This document shows, piece after piece, positions 51,417-59,878 of a DNA stretch of 64,000 nucleotides (its first letter is position 1; the number at the start of each line of letters is the position of its first letter). The notes below the pieces were generated by a model. That model ran no database searches, was not told the DNA's origin, and saw only the letters and a list, made by a program, of their open reading frames with translations. The stretch is from Colimorpha sp045597845. Its GTDB lineage: Bacteria > Bacteroidota > Bacteroidia > Bacteroidales > P3. The stretch lies in NCBI GenBank assembly GCA_045597845.1, contig JAZLKZ010000085.1:52285-116284 (forward strand). The letters are read 5' to 3'. Made by a program: the position numbers and the translations under genes.

Positions 51417-53039
51417 TTATTTTTCGTTCTGATCGTTTACGCGGGGTTCTTTGCGCAAGATTGACAGCGCTTTAAGGTAGGTTTCGTCAATGTCTCGCAT
51501 CACCATATAATAGTACTCCGTACCAAAGAGTCCGCGTGCCACCAAAGCCTTCACCGAAGCCTTCAAATAAAAGTCGCTGTGGGCCGAACGGAGACTGTCG
51601 GCATACTCCTTGGCGCTGTCGCGAACCACCTCCTTGGAGGCAGCATAGACCTCAAGCAAAGAGTCGAGATGCAACAGCTCATAGTTTTGCATATAGGCAT
51701 CGAAATCGCGCACCAACGCTTCGCCACGATGCTGGTTAGCCCATTCGGCGGCGAAATTGTTCAACACTCCTTTGGCGCGCAGATTAATGTAGAAATCCGT
51801 CAAGCGCATCGTATCCAAAGGCACGAAAACGTCTGGCATGATGCCGCCTCCGCCATAAACCGTACGTCCGCCAGCGGTCTTGTATTTCAGCGAGTCGGGG
51901 AAATGGATGGAGTCGGCGTTCACCAGCTCGTCATGCTTCATTCGGTTGTTGATATCTTGCTGATAGGCTTCCACACCTGCTTCGTAGGGTTTTTGAATGC
52001 ATCGGCCCGAAGGGGTGTAATAGCGTGCCGTTGTAAGTCGCACCTGTCCGCCGTCCTTCAACGGGAACATGTGCTGAACCAGGCCTTTGCCGAAACTGCG
52101 GCGCCCCACAAGGATTCCACGGTCATAGTCTTGAACAGCACCCGAAACAATCTCAGATGCCGACGCAGACCCTTCGTCGATAAGCACCACCAAATTGCCT
52201 TGGCGGAAGCAGCCGTTGCGGTTGGCGCGGAAATTCTGACGTTTCGACTTGCGACCTTCGGTATAGACCAACAAAGATCCCTGCTTCAGAAATTCATTTG
52301 CCATGCCGCATGCAATGTCGAGATAGCCGCCTCCGTTTCCGCGGAGGTCGAGAATCAGCGACTTCATTCCTTTCGCTTTCAACGAATCAACGGCTTTGCG
52401 AAATTCAGTAACACTCGTGCGGGAGAATCTCACCAAACGGACATAGCCGATAGTGTCGTCGGCCATAAAATAGCTGTCAATAGAATAGATAGGGATTTTG
52501 TCTCGCCTGATACGGAACGAATAGACATGTCCCATGCGCAGGACATCCAGAACCACTATCGAGCCCTTCTTGCCTCTGAGATGTGTGGTCACAAAGGTAT
52601 TGTTTACACTGTCGCCCGTCGAGGGAAGTCCATCGATGCGCACAATCTTGTCGCCTATCGCCAGTCCCACCTCTTCGGAAGGACCGCCCACAACAACATC
52701 CGAAACAATGATTGTGTCATTCACGATCTGAAACGTGATGCCAACGCCCTCAAAACTACCCACCAACGCCTCATTGGTACGTTCAACATCTTTGGCGGGG
52801 ATATAGATACTGTGCGGGTCGAGGGTCTTGAGCATGGCACGAATGGCAACCTCGCTCAATTTGTCGTTATCGGGCACCTCCACATAGTTGTCGCCAATCA
52901 TGTCAATGACCTCGATAAGCCTCTCGACTTCAGACTGTTGCGCTTCCACCTTGTTCTTTTTCTTGCCAATGCCCAAAAACTGAGCCTGAGAATGTGCGGA
53001 GATGGCAACCAAAAGCGCAATGCAAAGTAATCGTTTCAT
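51417..53039 (-). CDS. C-terminal processing peptidase (S41 family, CTP/Tsp)
   Basis: Periplasmic serine protease of 540 residues from the ATG at 53039 (MKRLLCIALLVAISAHSQAQ signal). The open frame extends 18 codons further upstream, but the signal peptide favours 53039. PDZ domain about 85-165 (GSFEGVGITFQIVNDTIIV). The catalytic S41 core is SLILDLRGNGGGYLDIACGM with the Ser-Lys dyad Ser293 (EGSASASEI) and Lys318 (RRSFGKG). CTPs trim lipoproteins and other envelope proteins, or process secreted proteins. Its own -7 box lies at 53091-53098. Confidence 0.93.
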   Translation of the reverse strand: MKRLLCIALLVAISAHSQAQFLGIGKKKNKVEAQQSEVERLIEVIDMIGDNYVEVPDNDKLSEVAIRAMLKTLDPHSIYIPAKDVERTNEALVGSFEGVGITFQIVNDTIIVSDVVVGGPSEEVGLAIGDKIVRIDGLPSTGDSVNNTFVTTHLRGKKGSIVVLDVLRMGHVYSFRIRRDKIPIYSIDSYFMADDTIGYVRLVRFSRTSVTEFRKAVDSLKAKGMKSLILDLRGNGGGYLDIACGMANEFLKQGSLLVYTEGRKSKRQNFRANRNGCFRQGNLVVLIDEGSASASEIVSGAVQDYDRGILVGRRSFGKGLVQHMFPLKDGGQVRLTTARYYTPSGRCIQKPYEAGVEAYQQDINNRMKHDELVNADSIHFPDSLKYKTAGGRTVYGGGGIMPDVFVPLDTMRLTDFYINLRAKGVLNNFAAEWANQHRGEALVRDFDAYMQNYELLHLDSLLEVYAASKEVVRDSAKEYADSLRSAHSDFYLKASVKALVARGLFGTEYYYMVMRDIDETYLKALSILRKEPRVNDQNEK

Positions 53040-53090
53040 ATTAATATATAAATAGTTATACAAAGTCAATCCGTCAGGATTTTTAGATTG

Positions 53091-53098
53091 CAAATTTA
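53091..53098 (-). promoter_or_regulatory. -7 box TAAATTTG for the CTP gene
   Basis: GTAAATTTGC on the minus strand about 52 nt upstream of the ATG at 53039. Confidence 0.6.
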
Positions 53099-53193
53099 CG
53101 AAAAAATAGCCGAATTGAAAAACAGAAACTCAGCCACACAATACCGAAGCGTCAATCTGCGTTTATTTAGCGAAACAGTAATACAGATACATT

Positions 53194-53583
53194 ATGCTAT
53201 CTATTGGAATCAAAGGACATCTGGAGCAAATGGTGACCGAAGAAGTCACCGCCGACCGTATCGGCAGTGGATTGGTGAAGGTTTTTGCCACACCAATGAT
53301 GATTGCGCTGATCGAAAAGACATGCAACGAAAGCGTTGTGCCACAACTCGAAGCCGGACAAGGAACCGTGGGTACGCTAATCAATGTATCGCATTGCGCA
53401 GCTACGCCAGTAGGAATGAAAGTCTGGTGCGACAGCGAATTGGTGGAAATCGACCGCCGTCGATTGGTGTTCAACGTAAAAGCCTACGACGGATGTGGCC
53501 TCATCGGCGAAGGCGTTCACGAACGTTTCGTTATCGACTCACAGAAATTTCAGCGCAAGGCCGAAGAAAAAAGCAGCCGATAG
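53194..53583 (+). CDS. FlK-like hotdog-fold thioesterase
   Basis: 129 residues with a single hotdog domain. The N-terminus is GIKGHLEQMVTEEVTADRIGSGLV, followed by VFATPMMIALIEKTCNESVVPQL (the family helix), GTVGTLINVSHCAATPVGMKV (substrate tunnel), and YDGCGLIGEGVHERFVID. FlK-type proteins hydrolyse acyl-CoA thioesters. Substrate unknown. Its last 34 bp overlap the end of the convergent NUDIX gene. Confidence 0.88.
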   Translation: MLSIGIKGHLEQMVTEEVTADRIGSGLVKVFATPMMIALIEKTCNESVVPQLEAGQGTVGTLINVSHCAATPVGMKVWCDSELVEIDRRRLVFNVKAYDGCGLIGEGVHERFVIDSQKFQRKAEEKSSR

Positions 53584-53993
53584 GCATCTCGGAATATCTG
53601 CTCGTGGTCGAACGCCAGCGAAGGCAAGGCGTCCACAGAAAACCATTGCGCCTTGGCGGCATCGTCGCCTGCGGTGACTTCCACATTCGAAGCCACCGCA
53701 AGATAAGCAACGGTAACAACCCGCTCACGCGGATCTCTATCCACTTTGTCATAGACTCCTATTGGAGCGATATCATTCACAATCAATCCCGTTTCCTCCA
53801 GCAATTCACGTCGGGCACAGGTAGCGGTATCTTCGTCAATATTCATAAATCCACCAGGGAAAGCCCAACAACCTTTATATGGGTAGTTGCCTCGCTGGAT
53901 GAGCAGAACAAGCCATTTATCTTCACTATTCTTGTGAAAGACAACCATATCGGCCGTCAAGGCAGGATGAGGGTATTGATAAGTGAAGGACAT
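53550..53993 (-). CDS. NUDIX hydrolase
   Basis: 147 residues from the ATG at 53993 (MSFTYQYPHPALTADMVVF). The frame extends upstream 18 codons over the end of the TPR lipoprotein gene. The complete Nudix box is GGFMNIDEDTATCARRELLEETGL (Gx5Ex7REUxEE). Relatives include ADP-ribose and ADP-sugar diphosphatases. The 5' part begins 41 nt after the TPR gene stop. Tail-to-tail overlap of 34 bp with the thioesterase gene. Confidence 0.92.
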   Translation of the reverse strand: MSFTYQYPHPALTADMVVFHKNSEDKWLVLLIQRGNYPYKGCWAFPGGFMNIDEDTATCARRELLEETGLIVNDIAPIGVYDKVDRDPRERVVTVAYLAVASNVEVTAGDDAAKAQWFSVDALPSLAFDHEQIFRDAYRLLFSSALR

Positions 53994-54033
53994 TGAAGTG
54001 AAGAAGCGGAAAATGCTTTCAGATTTGCGTACA

Positions 54034-54573
54034 TTATTTCTGGACAAGCATATCTGCCTGACTGTCAGAATTCTCGATTATCTTCTCCAACATTTCCTCG
54101 GGAGCCATTCCTACGTAGGGCAACATAGCCTTGGTGTCACTTGCCAAAGGATGGTCGGGGAAAAGCTTTACAAACTCCGTATATGTAGCTTTGGCTTCTT
54201 CGTAGCGTTCGCCCATCTCAAAGGCGAAGCCCTTCAAGAAATAGCATCCGCCAAGATCTTCATAATCAGGATAATTGTCGATAATGCGATTGAGACATTC
54301 CACCGAGCGATCCACATTGCCCACCGTAGCCAACACGTCGGCGGCACGGAAAAGATAGATTGGCGCAAGGCTGTCTTTCGAAAAATCATCGGCATAGTTG
54401 AGATACAGCGACGCCATGCGATTCGCCACATTGGTGTCCATGATGCAATTCATCTCCGAAATGGAATCTTCGTAGTTCTCAATTTCCTGCTGCAATTCCT
54501 CTCTGTTGGGTCCACAAGAAACCATACCCGCAACGCATGCCAAACAGACAAGCGCAAAAAACAAACGTTTCAT
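54034..54573 (-). CDS. TPR-containing lipoprotein
   Basis: 179 residues with a lipoprotein signal (LFFALVCLACVAGMVSC, lipobox MVSC near 17-20). The mature part is helical, with two or three TPR-like helix pairs: DSLAPIYLFRAADVLATVGNVDRSVECLNRIIDNYPDY and GGCYFLKGFAFEMGERYEEAKATYTEFVKLFPDHPLA. It belongs to the common def-associated lipoprotein of Bacteroidota with unknown role. Follows def on the minus strand. Confidence 0.75.
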   Translation of the reverse strand: MKRLFFALVCLACVAGMVSCGPNREELQQEIENYEDSISEMNCIMDTNVANRMASLYLNYADDFSKDSLAPIYLFRAADVLATVGNVDRSVECLNRIIDNYPDYEDLGGCYFLKGFAFEMGERYEEAKATYTEFVKLFPDHPLASDTKAMLPYVGMAPEEMLEKIIENSDSQADMLVQK

Positions 54574-54617
54574 TTTTATTACTATATTTTGATTTTCAAG
54601 TTAATAACAACCTTTAT

Positions 54618-55181
54618 TTAGTGTTTTACGTACTTCATTTTATAGACGGTACGCATACGACCATCAGCCACATCGTTGAGTTTACGCTTAATCATGGTTT
54701 TGCGCAGCGAACTAAGGCGGTCGGTGAAGACCTTGCCGTCGAGATGGTCGATTTCGTGCTGTGCCACACGGGCAAACATTCCGCTGATTTCCTCCGTATG
54801 CTCGTTGAAATCAGCGTCGTAATATTTCAGCACGATGGTGTCGGGACGCAACACATCCTCATGAACACCGGGGATGCTTAGACAACCTTCGTTGAAGTAC
54901 TTCTTGGAACCCTTTTCTTCCAAGATTTCGGGATTGATGAGCGTATGTTCTTCAATAGTATCGCTGTAAGTGTCAGTTTTTTCGTCGTAGATCGGGAAAC
55001 CGATGACTATCAGGCGGATCGAAAGATCGATCTGGGGTGCGGCCAACCCTACCCCATCGGCGGCGTACATGGTTTCGTACATGTCAGCGATAAGTTTTTT
55101 CAGTTCAGGATAGTCTTTTGTAATTGGCTGGGCCTCTTTTCTCAACACAGGGCTGCCATAACCGACAATAGGATAAATCAT
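54618..55181 (-). CDS. def: peptide deformylase
   Basis: Removes the N-formyl group of nascent proteins. 187 residues. Motif I GVGLAAPQI, motif II EGCLSIPGV with the metal-binding Cys, and motif III QHEIDHLDG with the two His. The YGSPVLRKEAQPI N-terminus is typical. It is co-oriented between ruvX and the TPR gene. Confidence 0.97.
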   Translation of the reverse strand: MIYPIVGYGSPVLRKEAQPITKDYPELKKLIADMYETMYAADGVGLAAPQIDLSIRLIVIGFPIYDEKTDTYSDTIEEHTLINPEILEEKGSKKYFNEGCLSIPGVHEDVLRPDTIVLKYYDADFNEHTEEISGMFARVAQHEIDHLDGKVFTDRLSSLRKTMIKRKLNDVADGRMRTVYKMKYVKH

Positions 55182-55339
55182 GATTGGTTAAGAATTACGA
55201 GTTAAAAGTTAAGACTTAAGAAAAATTGAGAATTAATCAGTTTAGGATTTAGAGTCAGTTGAAAGTTTAAGAGTTTAAAGTTCAAAGGATTTAATCTTCA
55301 AATCAGCATTTTTTCATTGGTCAGGTCACTGGTCACTTA
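55182..55339. repeat. intergenic low-complexity repeats
   Basis: A 158-bp gap between ruvX and def: GGTTAAGAATTACGAGTTAA, AAGTTAAGACTTAAG, AATTGAGAATT, GTTTAAGAGTTTAAAG, CAATTTTTTC-like AT-rich sequence, and finally GGTCAGGTCACTGGTCACTT. It is the longest mixed copy of the repeat family. Confidence 0.65.
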
Positions 55340-55753
55340 TTAATGAATGGCTCTCATATAGTCTTGCAATATTACCGTAGCGCTGATTGTGTCAATCAAA
55401 CCCTTGTTCTGACGTTGTTTTTTCTTCAAACCGCCGTCGATCATAGCCTGGAAAGCAATCTTTGAAGTAAACCTTTCGTCGAGGCGAGCCACCTCCTTGT
55501 CGGGAAAAGCGGTTTTGAGCGCATCGACAAACGGCTCGATATATTGCGCTGATTCTGAAGGTGTATTGTTGAGGTGCTTTGCTTCGCCCACAACAAAGAC
55601 ATCCACAGGCTCTTGCTGGCAATAGGTTTTCAAATAATCCATCAACTTGGGCGTATCAACCGTGGTAAGCGGAGAAGCTATGATGCGTTCAGGGTCGGAA
55701 ACTGCCAACCCCGTACGTTTTTTGCCATAGTCTATTGCCATGATTCTTCCCAT
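55340..55753 (-). CDS. ruvX: RuvX/YqgF Holliday junction resolvase
   Basis: 137-residue RNase H-fold protein, usually called the YqgF/RuvX family. Metal-binding MGRIMAIDYGKKRTGLAVSDPE at the N-terminus (Asp8), FVVGEAKHLNNTPSESAQYI, VARLDERFTSKIAFQAMIDGG, and LIDTISATVILQDYM near the end. Roles proposed are 16S rRNA 5' processing or Holliday-junction cleavage. A -7 box (TATATTTG at 55854-55861 on the minus strand) lies upstream. Confidence 0.93.
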   Translation of the reverse strand: MGRIMAIDYGKKRTGLAVSDPERIIASPLTTVDTPKLMDYLKTYCQQEPVDVFVVGEAKHLNNTPSESAQYIEPFVDALKTAFPDKEVARLDERFTSKIAFQAMIDGGLKKKQRQNKGLIDTISATVILQDYMRAIH

Positions 55754-55853
55754 AAGGCGCCCTTAATGCGTATTGACAAAAGTTTAGAAGTATCGAAAAA
55801 TCAATAAATTATAATCATTTTCCAAACTTCCGACGTTAGATGAATTACTATTG

Positions 55854-55861
55854 CAAATATA
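55854..55861 (-). promoter_or_regulatory. -7 box TATATTTG for the ruvX-def run
   Basis: GTATATTTGC on the minus strand about 100 nt upstream of ruvX. Confidence 0.5.
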
Positions 55862-55922
55862 CAAAATATTAATCAAATTTCTATAGTTTTCATTTTTCAT
55901 TTCTCAATTTTAATTTTTTTCG

Positions 55923-55930
55923 TATCTTTG
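55923..55930 (+). promoter_or_regulatory. -7 box TATCTTTG for the tRNA
   Basis: TCGTATCTTTGCAAAC, strict consensus, about 27 nt upstream of the mature tRNA 5' end. Confidence 0.75.
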
Positions 55931-55956
55931 CAAACGATTTCAACGAGATGAGATCT

Positions 55957-56030
55957 GGTCCCTTAGCTCAGTCGGTTAGAGCAACTGACTCATAATCAGT
56001 GGGTCCTTGGTTCGAGCCCAAGAGGGACCA
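55957..56030 (+). tRNA. tRNA with CAT anticodon (Met or Ile2)
   Basis: 74 nt. Acceptor stem GGTCCCT / AGGGACC, D arm GCTCAGTCGGTTAGAGC, anticodon stem ACTGA / TCAGT with loop CTCATAA (anticodon CAT at 55991-55993), T arm CTTGG TTCGAGC CCAAG. CCA is not encoded. Elongator Met and Ile2 (lysidine-modified CAT) have near-identical arms here, and the sequence alone cannot separate them. Initiator is unlikely because it lacks the GGG/CCC stem. Confidence 0.93.
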
Positions 56031-56120
56031 CAACAGCTTAAAGCGATGAGCCTCGAGTTTTGAGTTTTAAGCTTTTTTTATTTGAAAGTAGATACATTAA
56101 TAATAACAAAAACAAACACC

Positions 56121-57134
56121 ATGAACATCGATTGGCAAAATCTCCCGTTCGGTTACATGAAGACCGACTACAACGTACGTTGCTGGAATCGCAATGGACA
56201 ATGGGGCGAAATCGAAGTCTGCTCCGAAGAAACTATCAACATGCACATGGCAGCCTCCAGCCTTCACTATGGCCAGGAAGCTTTCGAAGGCCTCAAGGCT
56301 TTCCGTTGCAAGGACGGCAAAATCCGCATTTTCCGTTTGGAAGAGAATGCAGCACGTTTGCAGAGCACTTGCCGCGGCATCATGATGCCCGAGCTCAGCA
56401 CCGAGCGTTTCAAGGAAATGTGCATCAAGGTCGTCAAGATGAACGAACGCTTCATTCCTCCCTATGGCACTGGCGCATCTCTTTACCTTCGTCCCCTTTT
56501 GATTGGTACTGGCATCACCGTTGGTGTTAAGCCCGCCGACGAATACTTGTTCCTCATCTTCGTAACCCCCGTTGGACCTTACTTCAAGGGCGGCTTCAAA
56601 GCCAATCCTTACGTCATCACCCGCGACTACGACCGTTCCGCTCCTCTCGGCACTGGCGTTTACAAAGTCGGCGGTAACTACGCTGCCAGCTTGAAGGCTC
56701 ATACCGAGGCTTGCCACGGCGGCAAATACGCTTGCGAGTTCTACTTGGATGCCAAGGAGAAGAAATACATCGACGAAGCTGGCGCAGCCAACTTCTTCGG
56801 CATCAAGGACGGCACCTACGTTACCCCTAAGAGCACCTCTATCCTTCCCTCCATCACCAACAAGAGCCTTATCCAGTTGGCAGAAGACATGGGCATGAAG
56901 GTCGAGCGTCGTCCTATCGCTCTCGAAGAGCTTAAAGATTTCCAGGAAGCAGGCGCTTGCGGTACTGCCGCTGTCATCAGCCCCATCTCCCGCATCGACG
57001 ACCCCGCCACTGGCAACAGCTACAACTTTGGTGAAGAACCCGGTCCCTGGAGCACCAAGCTTTACAACGCTTTGCGCGCCATCCAGCTCGGCGAAGCCGA
57101 AGATATCCACAACTGGAACACCGTTCTCGACTAA
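56121..57134 (+). CDS. ilvE: branched-chain amino acid aminotransferase
   Basis: PLP class IV aminotransferase, 337 residues from the ATG at 56121 (MNIDWQNLPFGYMKTDYN). The frame extends 13 codons further upstream, but these are repeat-like and not conserved. The catalytic Lys lies in GTGVYKVGGNYAASL. FLRPLLIGTGITVGVKPADEY, VERRPIALEEL and GTAAVISPI are family motifs. It makes valine, leucine and isoleucine or transaminates branched amino acids in fermentation. A strong terminator follows. Confidence 0.94.
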   Translation: MNIDWQNLPFGYMKTDYNVRCWNRNGQWGEIEVCSEETINMHMAASSLHYGQEAFEGLKAFRCKDGKIRIFRLEENAARLQSTCRGIMMPELSTERFKEMCIKVVKMNERFIPPYGTGASLYLRPLLIGTGITVGVKPADEYLFLIFVTPVGPYFKGGFKANPYVITRDYDRSAPLGTGVYKVGGNYAASLKAHTEACHGGKYACEFYLDAKEKKYIDEAGAANFFGIKDGTYVTPKSTSILPSITNKSLIQLAEDMGMKVERRPIALEELKDFQEAGACGTAAVISPISRIDDPATGNSYNFGEEPGPWSTKLYNALRAIQLGEAEDIHNWNTVLD

Positions 57135-57155
57135 TATTAGTTGAAACATACAAAC

Positions 57156-57187
57156 AAAAAAAGAGCGTCATATGACGCTCTTTTTTT
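57156..57187. terminator. bidirectional terminator after ilvE
   Basis: Palindrome AAAAAAAGAGCGTCA / TGACGCTCTTTTTTT with T-run. It ends ilvE (plus) and lies 18 bp past the stop of the type IIG gene (minus). Confidence 0.85.
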
Positions 57188-57204
57188 GTTTTATAGCACA
57201 CAAA

Positions 57205-59505
57205 TTATTTCAAGAATTGATATTCAAATAATTTTGGTACAATCTCTTTGTTATAATAATTGCGAATTAGCGCTTTCATCGTACGGAGATTTCCTCGAAG
57301 TGAATCATACTTGGCCATTTTTTCACCCGTTTTCTCATCAATAACATCAACATCAAGTTCCTTATAAATCTGATACACACCATAGTTGATTGTTGTATCA
57401 TACTCTTCCGTTCGCTTTGCGTCATCAAGTATATGTCGCCAAGTCTCAATTAGTTTCTCTTCTTCACTTGTTTTCTTCATCTTCTCTACGACTTGAGAAG
57501 CCAAGGTCTCTCCATTGGTCGTATCCAACGTCAATTGGTTACGATACTTTCTTCCGTCAGACCCTATAAATTCACGCATGTGATTCTGCATTTCAAAGCA
57601 AGCAAACAGCAAACATTTGTGCAAGAAAGGAGTCAGTTTCCCGTTTTTCACATCATGGTCGAATTGCTCATGACCATCAGCTGATTTCATAATTCGAGCC
57701 CTTTCCGTCCACTCTCGGTTGTAGGTAATGTAACGACTGGCAGCAAACATTGGAAGTTTTTCAAGATAGTTATCGGTTCTCAAATAGAAACCATGTCCAT
57801 CATAGCGACCAGAAACCAAAAGAGATGAATGCAAATCAGGATTGTCAAAACCGCTACTATGTGCCACCAAATATCCAACTATATTTTCGCCATAAGCTGG
57901 ATAATGTGTTATCTGACTTGAATTTTGCATTTCTGTACCATCAAGTGCACAAAGAACACCGATTTTCTCTTCTTCTTGAAACGGTCTTTTGTCATAGTAT
58001 ATGGAGCTGAATGTCGTATGTAACTTTTTTACGGGCAAATTTTCTTCTTGCATCATTTCACCTTCAACAATATTGAATGCTTTTAGCGAAAATTCATCTA
58101 TATCTTCATCCCTATTTCCCCATAATGCGACCATAATGCAAGCATCAATATTTGTATGAAAATGTTTGCGATTAAAAGCAAACCCATCAAGGAACTCTTT
58201 GTTTACAAGATATTGTTCCTTCCAATACTTTACAGGAGAATACACAACATAACTATCCGTAGGTTGACGCAGATAAAACTTAAACGCAGACCAAATAAAC
58301 ACATTTCCCAAATCATTCGTTACCGTATGCTTCATACCCTTACCTTTTATGTCCAACTTCATTTGTTGAACTGCATACGATTTTTTCCACTCACCAGACT
58401 CTTTAGAAGCTTTTTTCCGTTGATGTTCCGCCGAAGTTGTTTCTGCGTAGGGAGGATTCTCAAAAAGTATGATGGTATAATGAGGATTGTTTACATACTG
58501 CATTATTACATCGTTATGGATGTATTCTTCCGACAAGGCATCGGCACCACGCACCAAACCCGCATTGAAAGTTTCTTGCACTTCTACTGGAGGAATGATA
58601 TGCTTTACTTTGTCTCCAAATGTTTCCTGTAACACTTTGTATTCGTAATACTCAATGGTAGAAACTATCGTATGGCTCAGTTCTTCCTCAGTCATATAGC
58701 GTTCCAGGTTTCCCGTACCTGCACAACGATCAAGAATGATATAATCGTTACCTTCTGGCACTCTCGCGATAGCTTTTCGCAATAGTTCAAGCGATTTTTT
58801 TGCATACAATGGATGGGTGTAGAACGCACCAAGATTCTTTTTCTGAATGGTATCGTTCAACTTGTCCATCAAATACTCAAACTTTTTATTCGAGTCCTGT
58901 GTATAGGGATAAATATACTTTTTAAAGATATTTGGCTGGCGTATTTCGCCCAAAGTCTTGTTTTTGCCAGTATTGTCACCAATAAAATCCTGCTTGCGGG
59001 CACTCGGTTTTTCATCGTAATAACGCTTTGCCCACCCCACTATGCAGTTTTCATCAATATGGATTTTTGTATAATTGTTTGTACGCAACAAAGCAACGAT
59101 TCTTTCTTGTCCTTGCTGTTTGGAAAAATCAATTTCCTCAATGGCCGCATTGCAAATAAATCCAGAATTATCCTTTGAGGCCGCTCCAACATAAACCTGT
59201 TCGATATCATCAAGATAAGACTCGGAATCATAACAATAGACTTGTTTATTGTTGCACGACACCAAAAGAATGTTTGCAGGTATGGGACATCCTTTGATAC
59301 GCATAGAAGAAAGATACTTAATGGTTTGGAACAAAACAGCATTACGGTCATTAATTGTTGTTTTGAATTCCAATATGTTACCATTTACCACACCGTCAGT
59401 GTAGTTCGTTTGGATTTCTTCAATCGTCAACGATTTGTCAACTCGAGGTAGATAGGTCGCAAAGAAATCACTTTGCAATTGAAGTTCGTATTCTGTTCTT
59501 GCCAT
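57205..59505 (-). CDS. type IIG restriction-modification enzyme (fused nuclease-methylase)
   Basis: 766 residues from the ATG at 59505 (MARTEYELQLQSDFFATYLPR). An alternative ATG at 59526 adds seven residues inside the inverted repeat. The nuclease is visible as D44..E53-F-K55 (numbered from 59526: TDGVVNGNILEFKTT). The methylase has motif X LGAFYTHPLY (about 232-241), motif I LDRCAGTGNLE (about 265-275) and motif IV FENPPYAE (357-360 NPPY), an amino-methylase pattern. The C-terminal third lacks recognised motifs and is probably the target-recognition domain. No separate S subunit is near. It is next to the AlbA/WYL gene and behind a structured leader. Confidence 0.9.
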   Translation of the reverse strand: MARTEYELQLQSDFFATYLPRVDKSLTIEEIQTNYTDGVVNGNILEFKTTINDRNAVLFQTIKYLSSMRIKGCPIPANILLVSCNNKQVYCYDSESYLDDIEQVYVGAASKDNSGFICNAAIEEIDFSKQQGQERIVALLRTNNYTKIHIDENCIVGWAKRYYDEKPSARKQDFIGDNTGKNKTLGEIRQPNIFKKYIYPYTQDSNKKFEYLMDKLNDTIQKKNLGAFYTHPLYAKKSLELLRKAIARVPEGNDYIILDRCAGTGNLERYMTEEELSHTIVSTIEYYEYKVLQETFGDKVKHIIPPVEVQETFNAGLVRGADALSEEYIHNDVIMQYVNNPHYTIILFENPPYAETTSAEHQRKKASKESGEWKKSYAVQQMKLDIKGKGMKHTVTNDLGNVFIWSAFKFYLRQPTDSYVVYSPVKYWKEQYLVNKEFLDGFAFNRKHFHTNIDACIMVALWGNRDEDIDEFSLKAFNIVEGEMMQEENLPVKKLHTTFSSIYYDKRPFQEEEKIGVLCALDGTEMQNSSQITHYPAYGENIVGYLVAHSSGFDNPDLHSSLLVSGRYDGHGFYLRTDNYLEKLPMFAASRYITYNREWTERARIMKSADGHEQFDHDVKNGKLTPFLHKCLLFACFEMQNHMREFIGSDGRKYRNQLTLDTTNGETLASQVVEKMKKTSEEEKLIETWRHILDDAKRTEEYDTTINYGVYQIYKELDVDVIDEKTGEKMAKYDSLRGNLRTMKALIRNYYNKEIVPKLFEYQFLK

Positions 59506-59508
59506 AGA

Positions 59509-59537
59509 ATGATAGCTATTTTGCATTTAGCTATCAT
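59509..59537 (-). promoter_or_regulatory. 10-bp perfect inverted repeat at the type IIG start
   Basis: ATGATAGCTA (59509-59518) and TAGCTATCAT (59528-59537), separated by 9 bp, overlap the upstream possible ATG (59526) and end 4 bp before the ATG at 59505. It could be an operator for an autoregulator or a hairpin that hides the initiation region. Confidence 0.7.
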
Positions 59538-59551
59538 CTGGCAAATCGACA

Positions 59552-59579
59552 CATAAAAAGGGTGCGAACCCTTCTTATG
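59552..59579 (-). terminator. terminator-like hairpin in the type IIG leader
   Basis: CATAAAAAGGGT / ACCCTTCTTATG around a GCGA loop, 12 positions with one mismatch. On the minus strand it reads AGAAGGGTTCGCACCCTTTTTATG, a stem followed by a U-run. It ends about 45 nt before the type IIG ATG. If it works as a terminator it would divide the leader RNA from the gene. Confidence 0.55.
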
Positions 59580-59825
59580 GTCTTCCGAGGCAAGCGTAGG
59601 ACTCTGAACCTCTATCAGAGCAAGAATGTCCACACCCAAAGGTGAAGACATCAACTATATTACTCTGATAGATTAGTTCCTACGCTTATTACGGAGAAAC
59701 CAACCATTATTGGTGTGGCGTTTTATTCAGAATTAAGTTTCCTACGCTTTTTCTGGAAGACCACAATAATAGTCAATGCATTGTTAATATGTCTGCCACT
59801 CTCTGACCTTGCGGGTCGCAGTGGC
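59579..59825 (-). ncRNA. candidate structured leader RNA / small RNA upstream of the type IIG gene
   Basis: Minus-strand RNA predicted from -7 box 59879-59886 to the terminator at 59552-59579, about 300 nt. Stems: AAGCGTAGGA (59592-59601) with TCCTACGCTT at 59678-59687; inside it TCTATCAGAG (59611-59620) with CTCTGATAGA (59663-59672); inside that ATGTC..CACC with GGTG..GACAT around a CAAA loop (59626-59651). Separate stem GCCACT/AGTGGC with inner GACC/GGTC (59795-59825). The same AAGCGTAGGA also pairs with a second TCCTACGCTT at 59740-59749, extended by GGTCTTCC/GGAAGACC (59579-59586/59755-59762), so two exclusive folds exist. Confidence 0.5.
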
Positions 59826-59878
59826 GTGATGTTGTTTCTGTTTCTTTCTAATATATTTTATATGGTTAACTCAATATG

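Noticed and set aside
55957..56030. Initiator tRNA-fMet
   Set aside because: The anticodon stem is ACTGA/TCAGT and lacks the GGG/CCC pairs of initiators; elongator Met or Ile2 is kept.
59579..59700. TPP riboswitch in the type IIG leader
   Set aside because: The AAGCGTAGGA element recalls the TPP 3' motif (GCGTAGGA), but the CUGAGA core and ACCUGAUC element are missing, and the partner gene is not thiamin-related.
59678..59762. CRISPR array at the type IIG leader (two TCCTACGCTT copies 62 bp apart)
   Set aside because: Only two direct and one inverted degenerate copies, no cas gene nearby, and the copies pair with each other in nested stems, which fits a structured RNA better.
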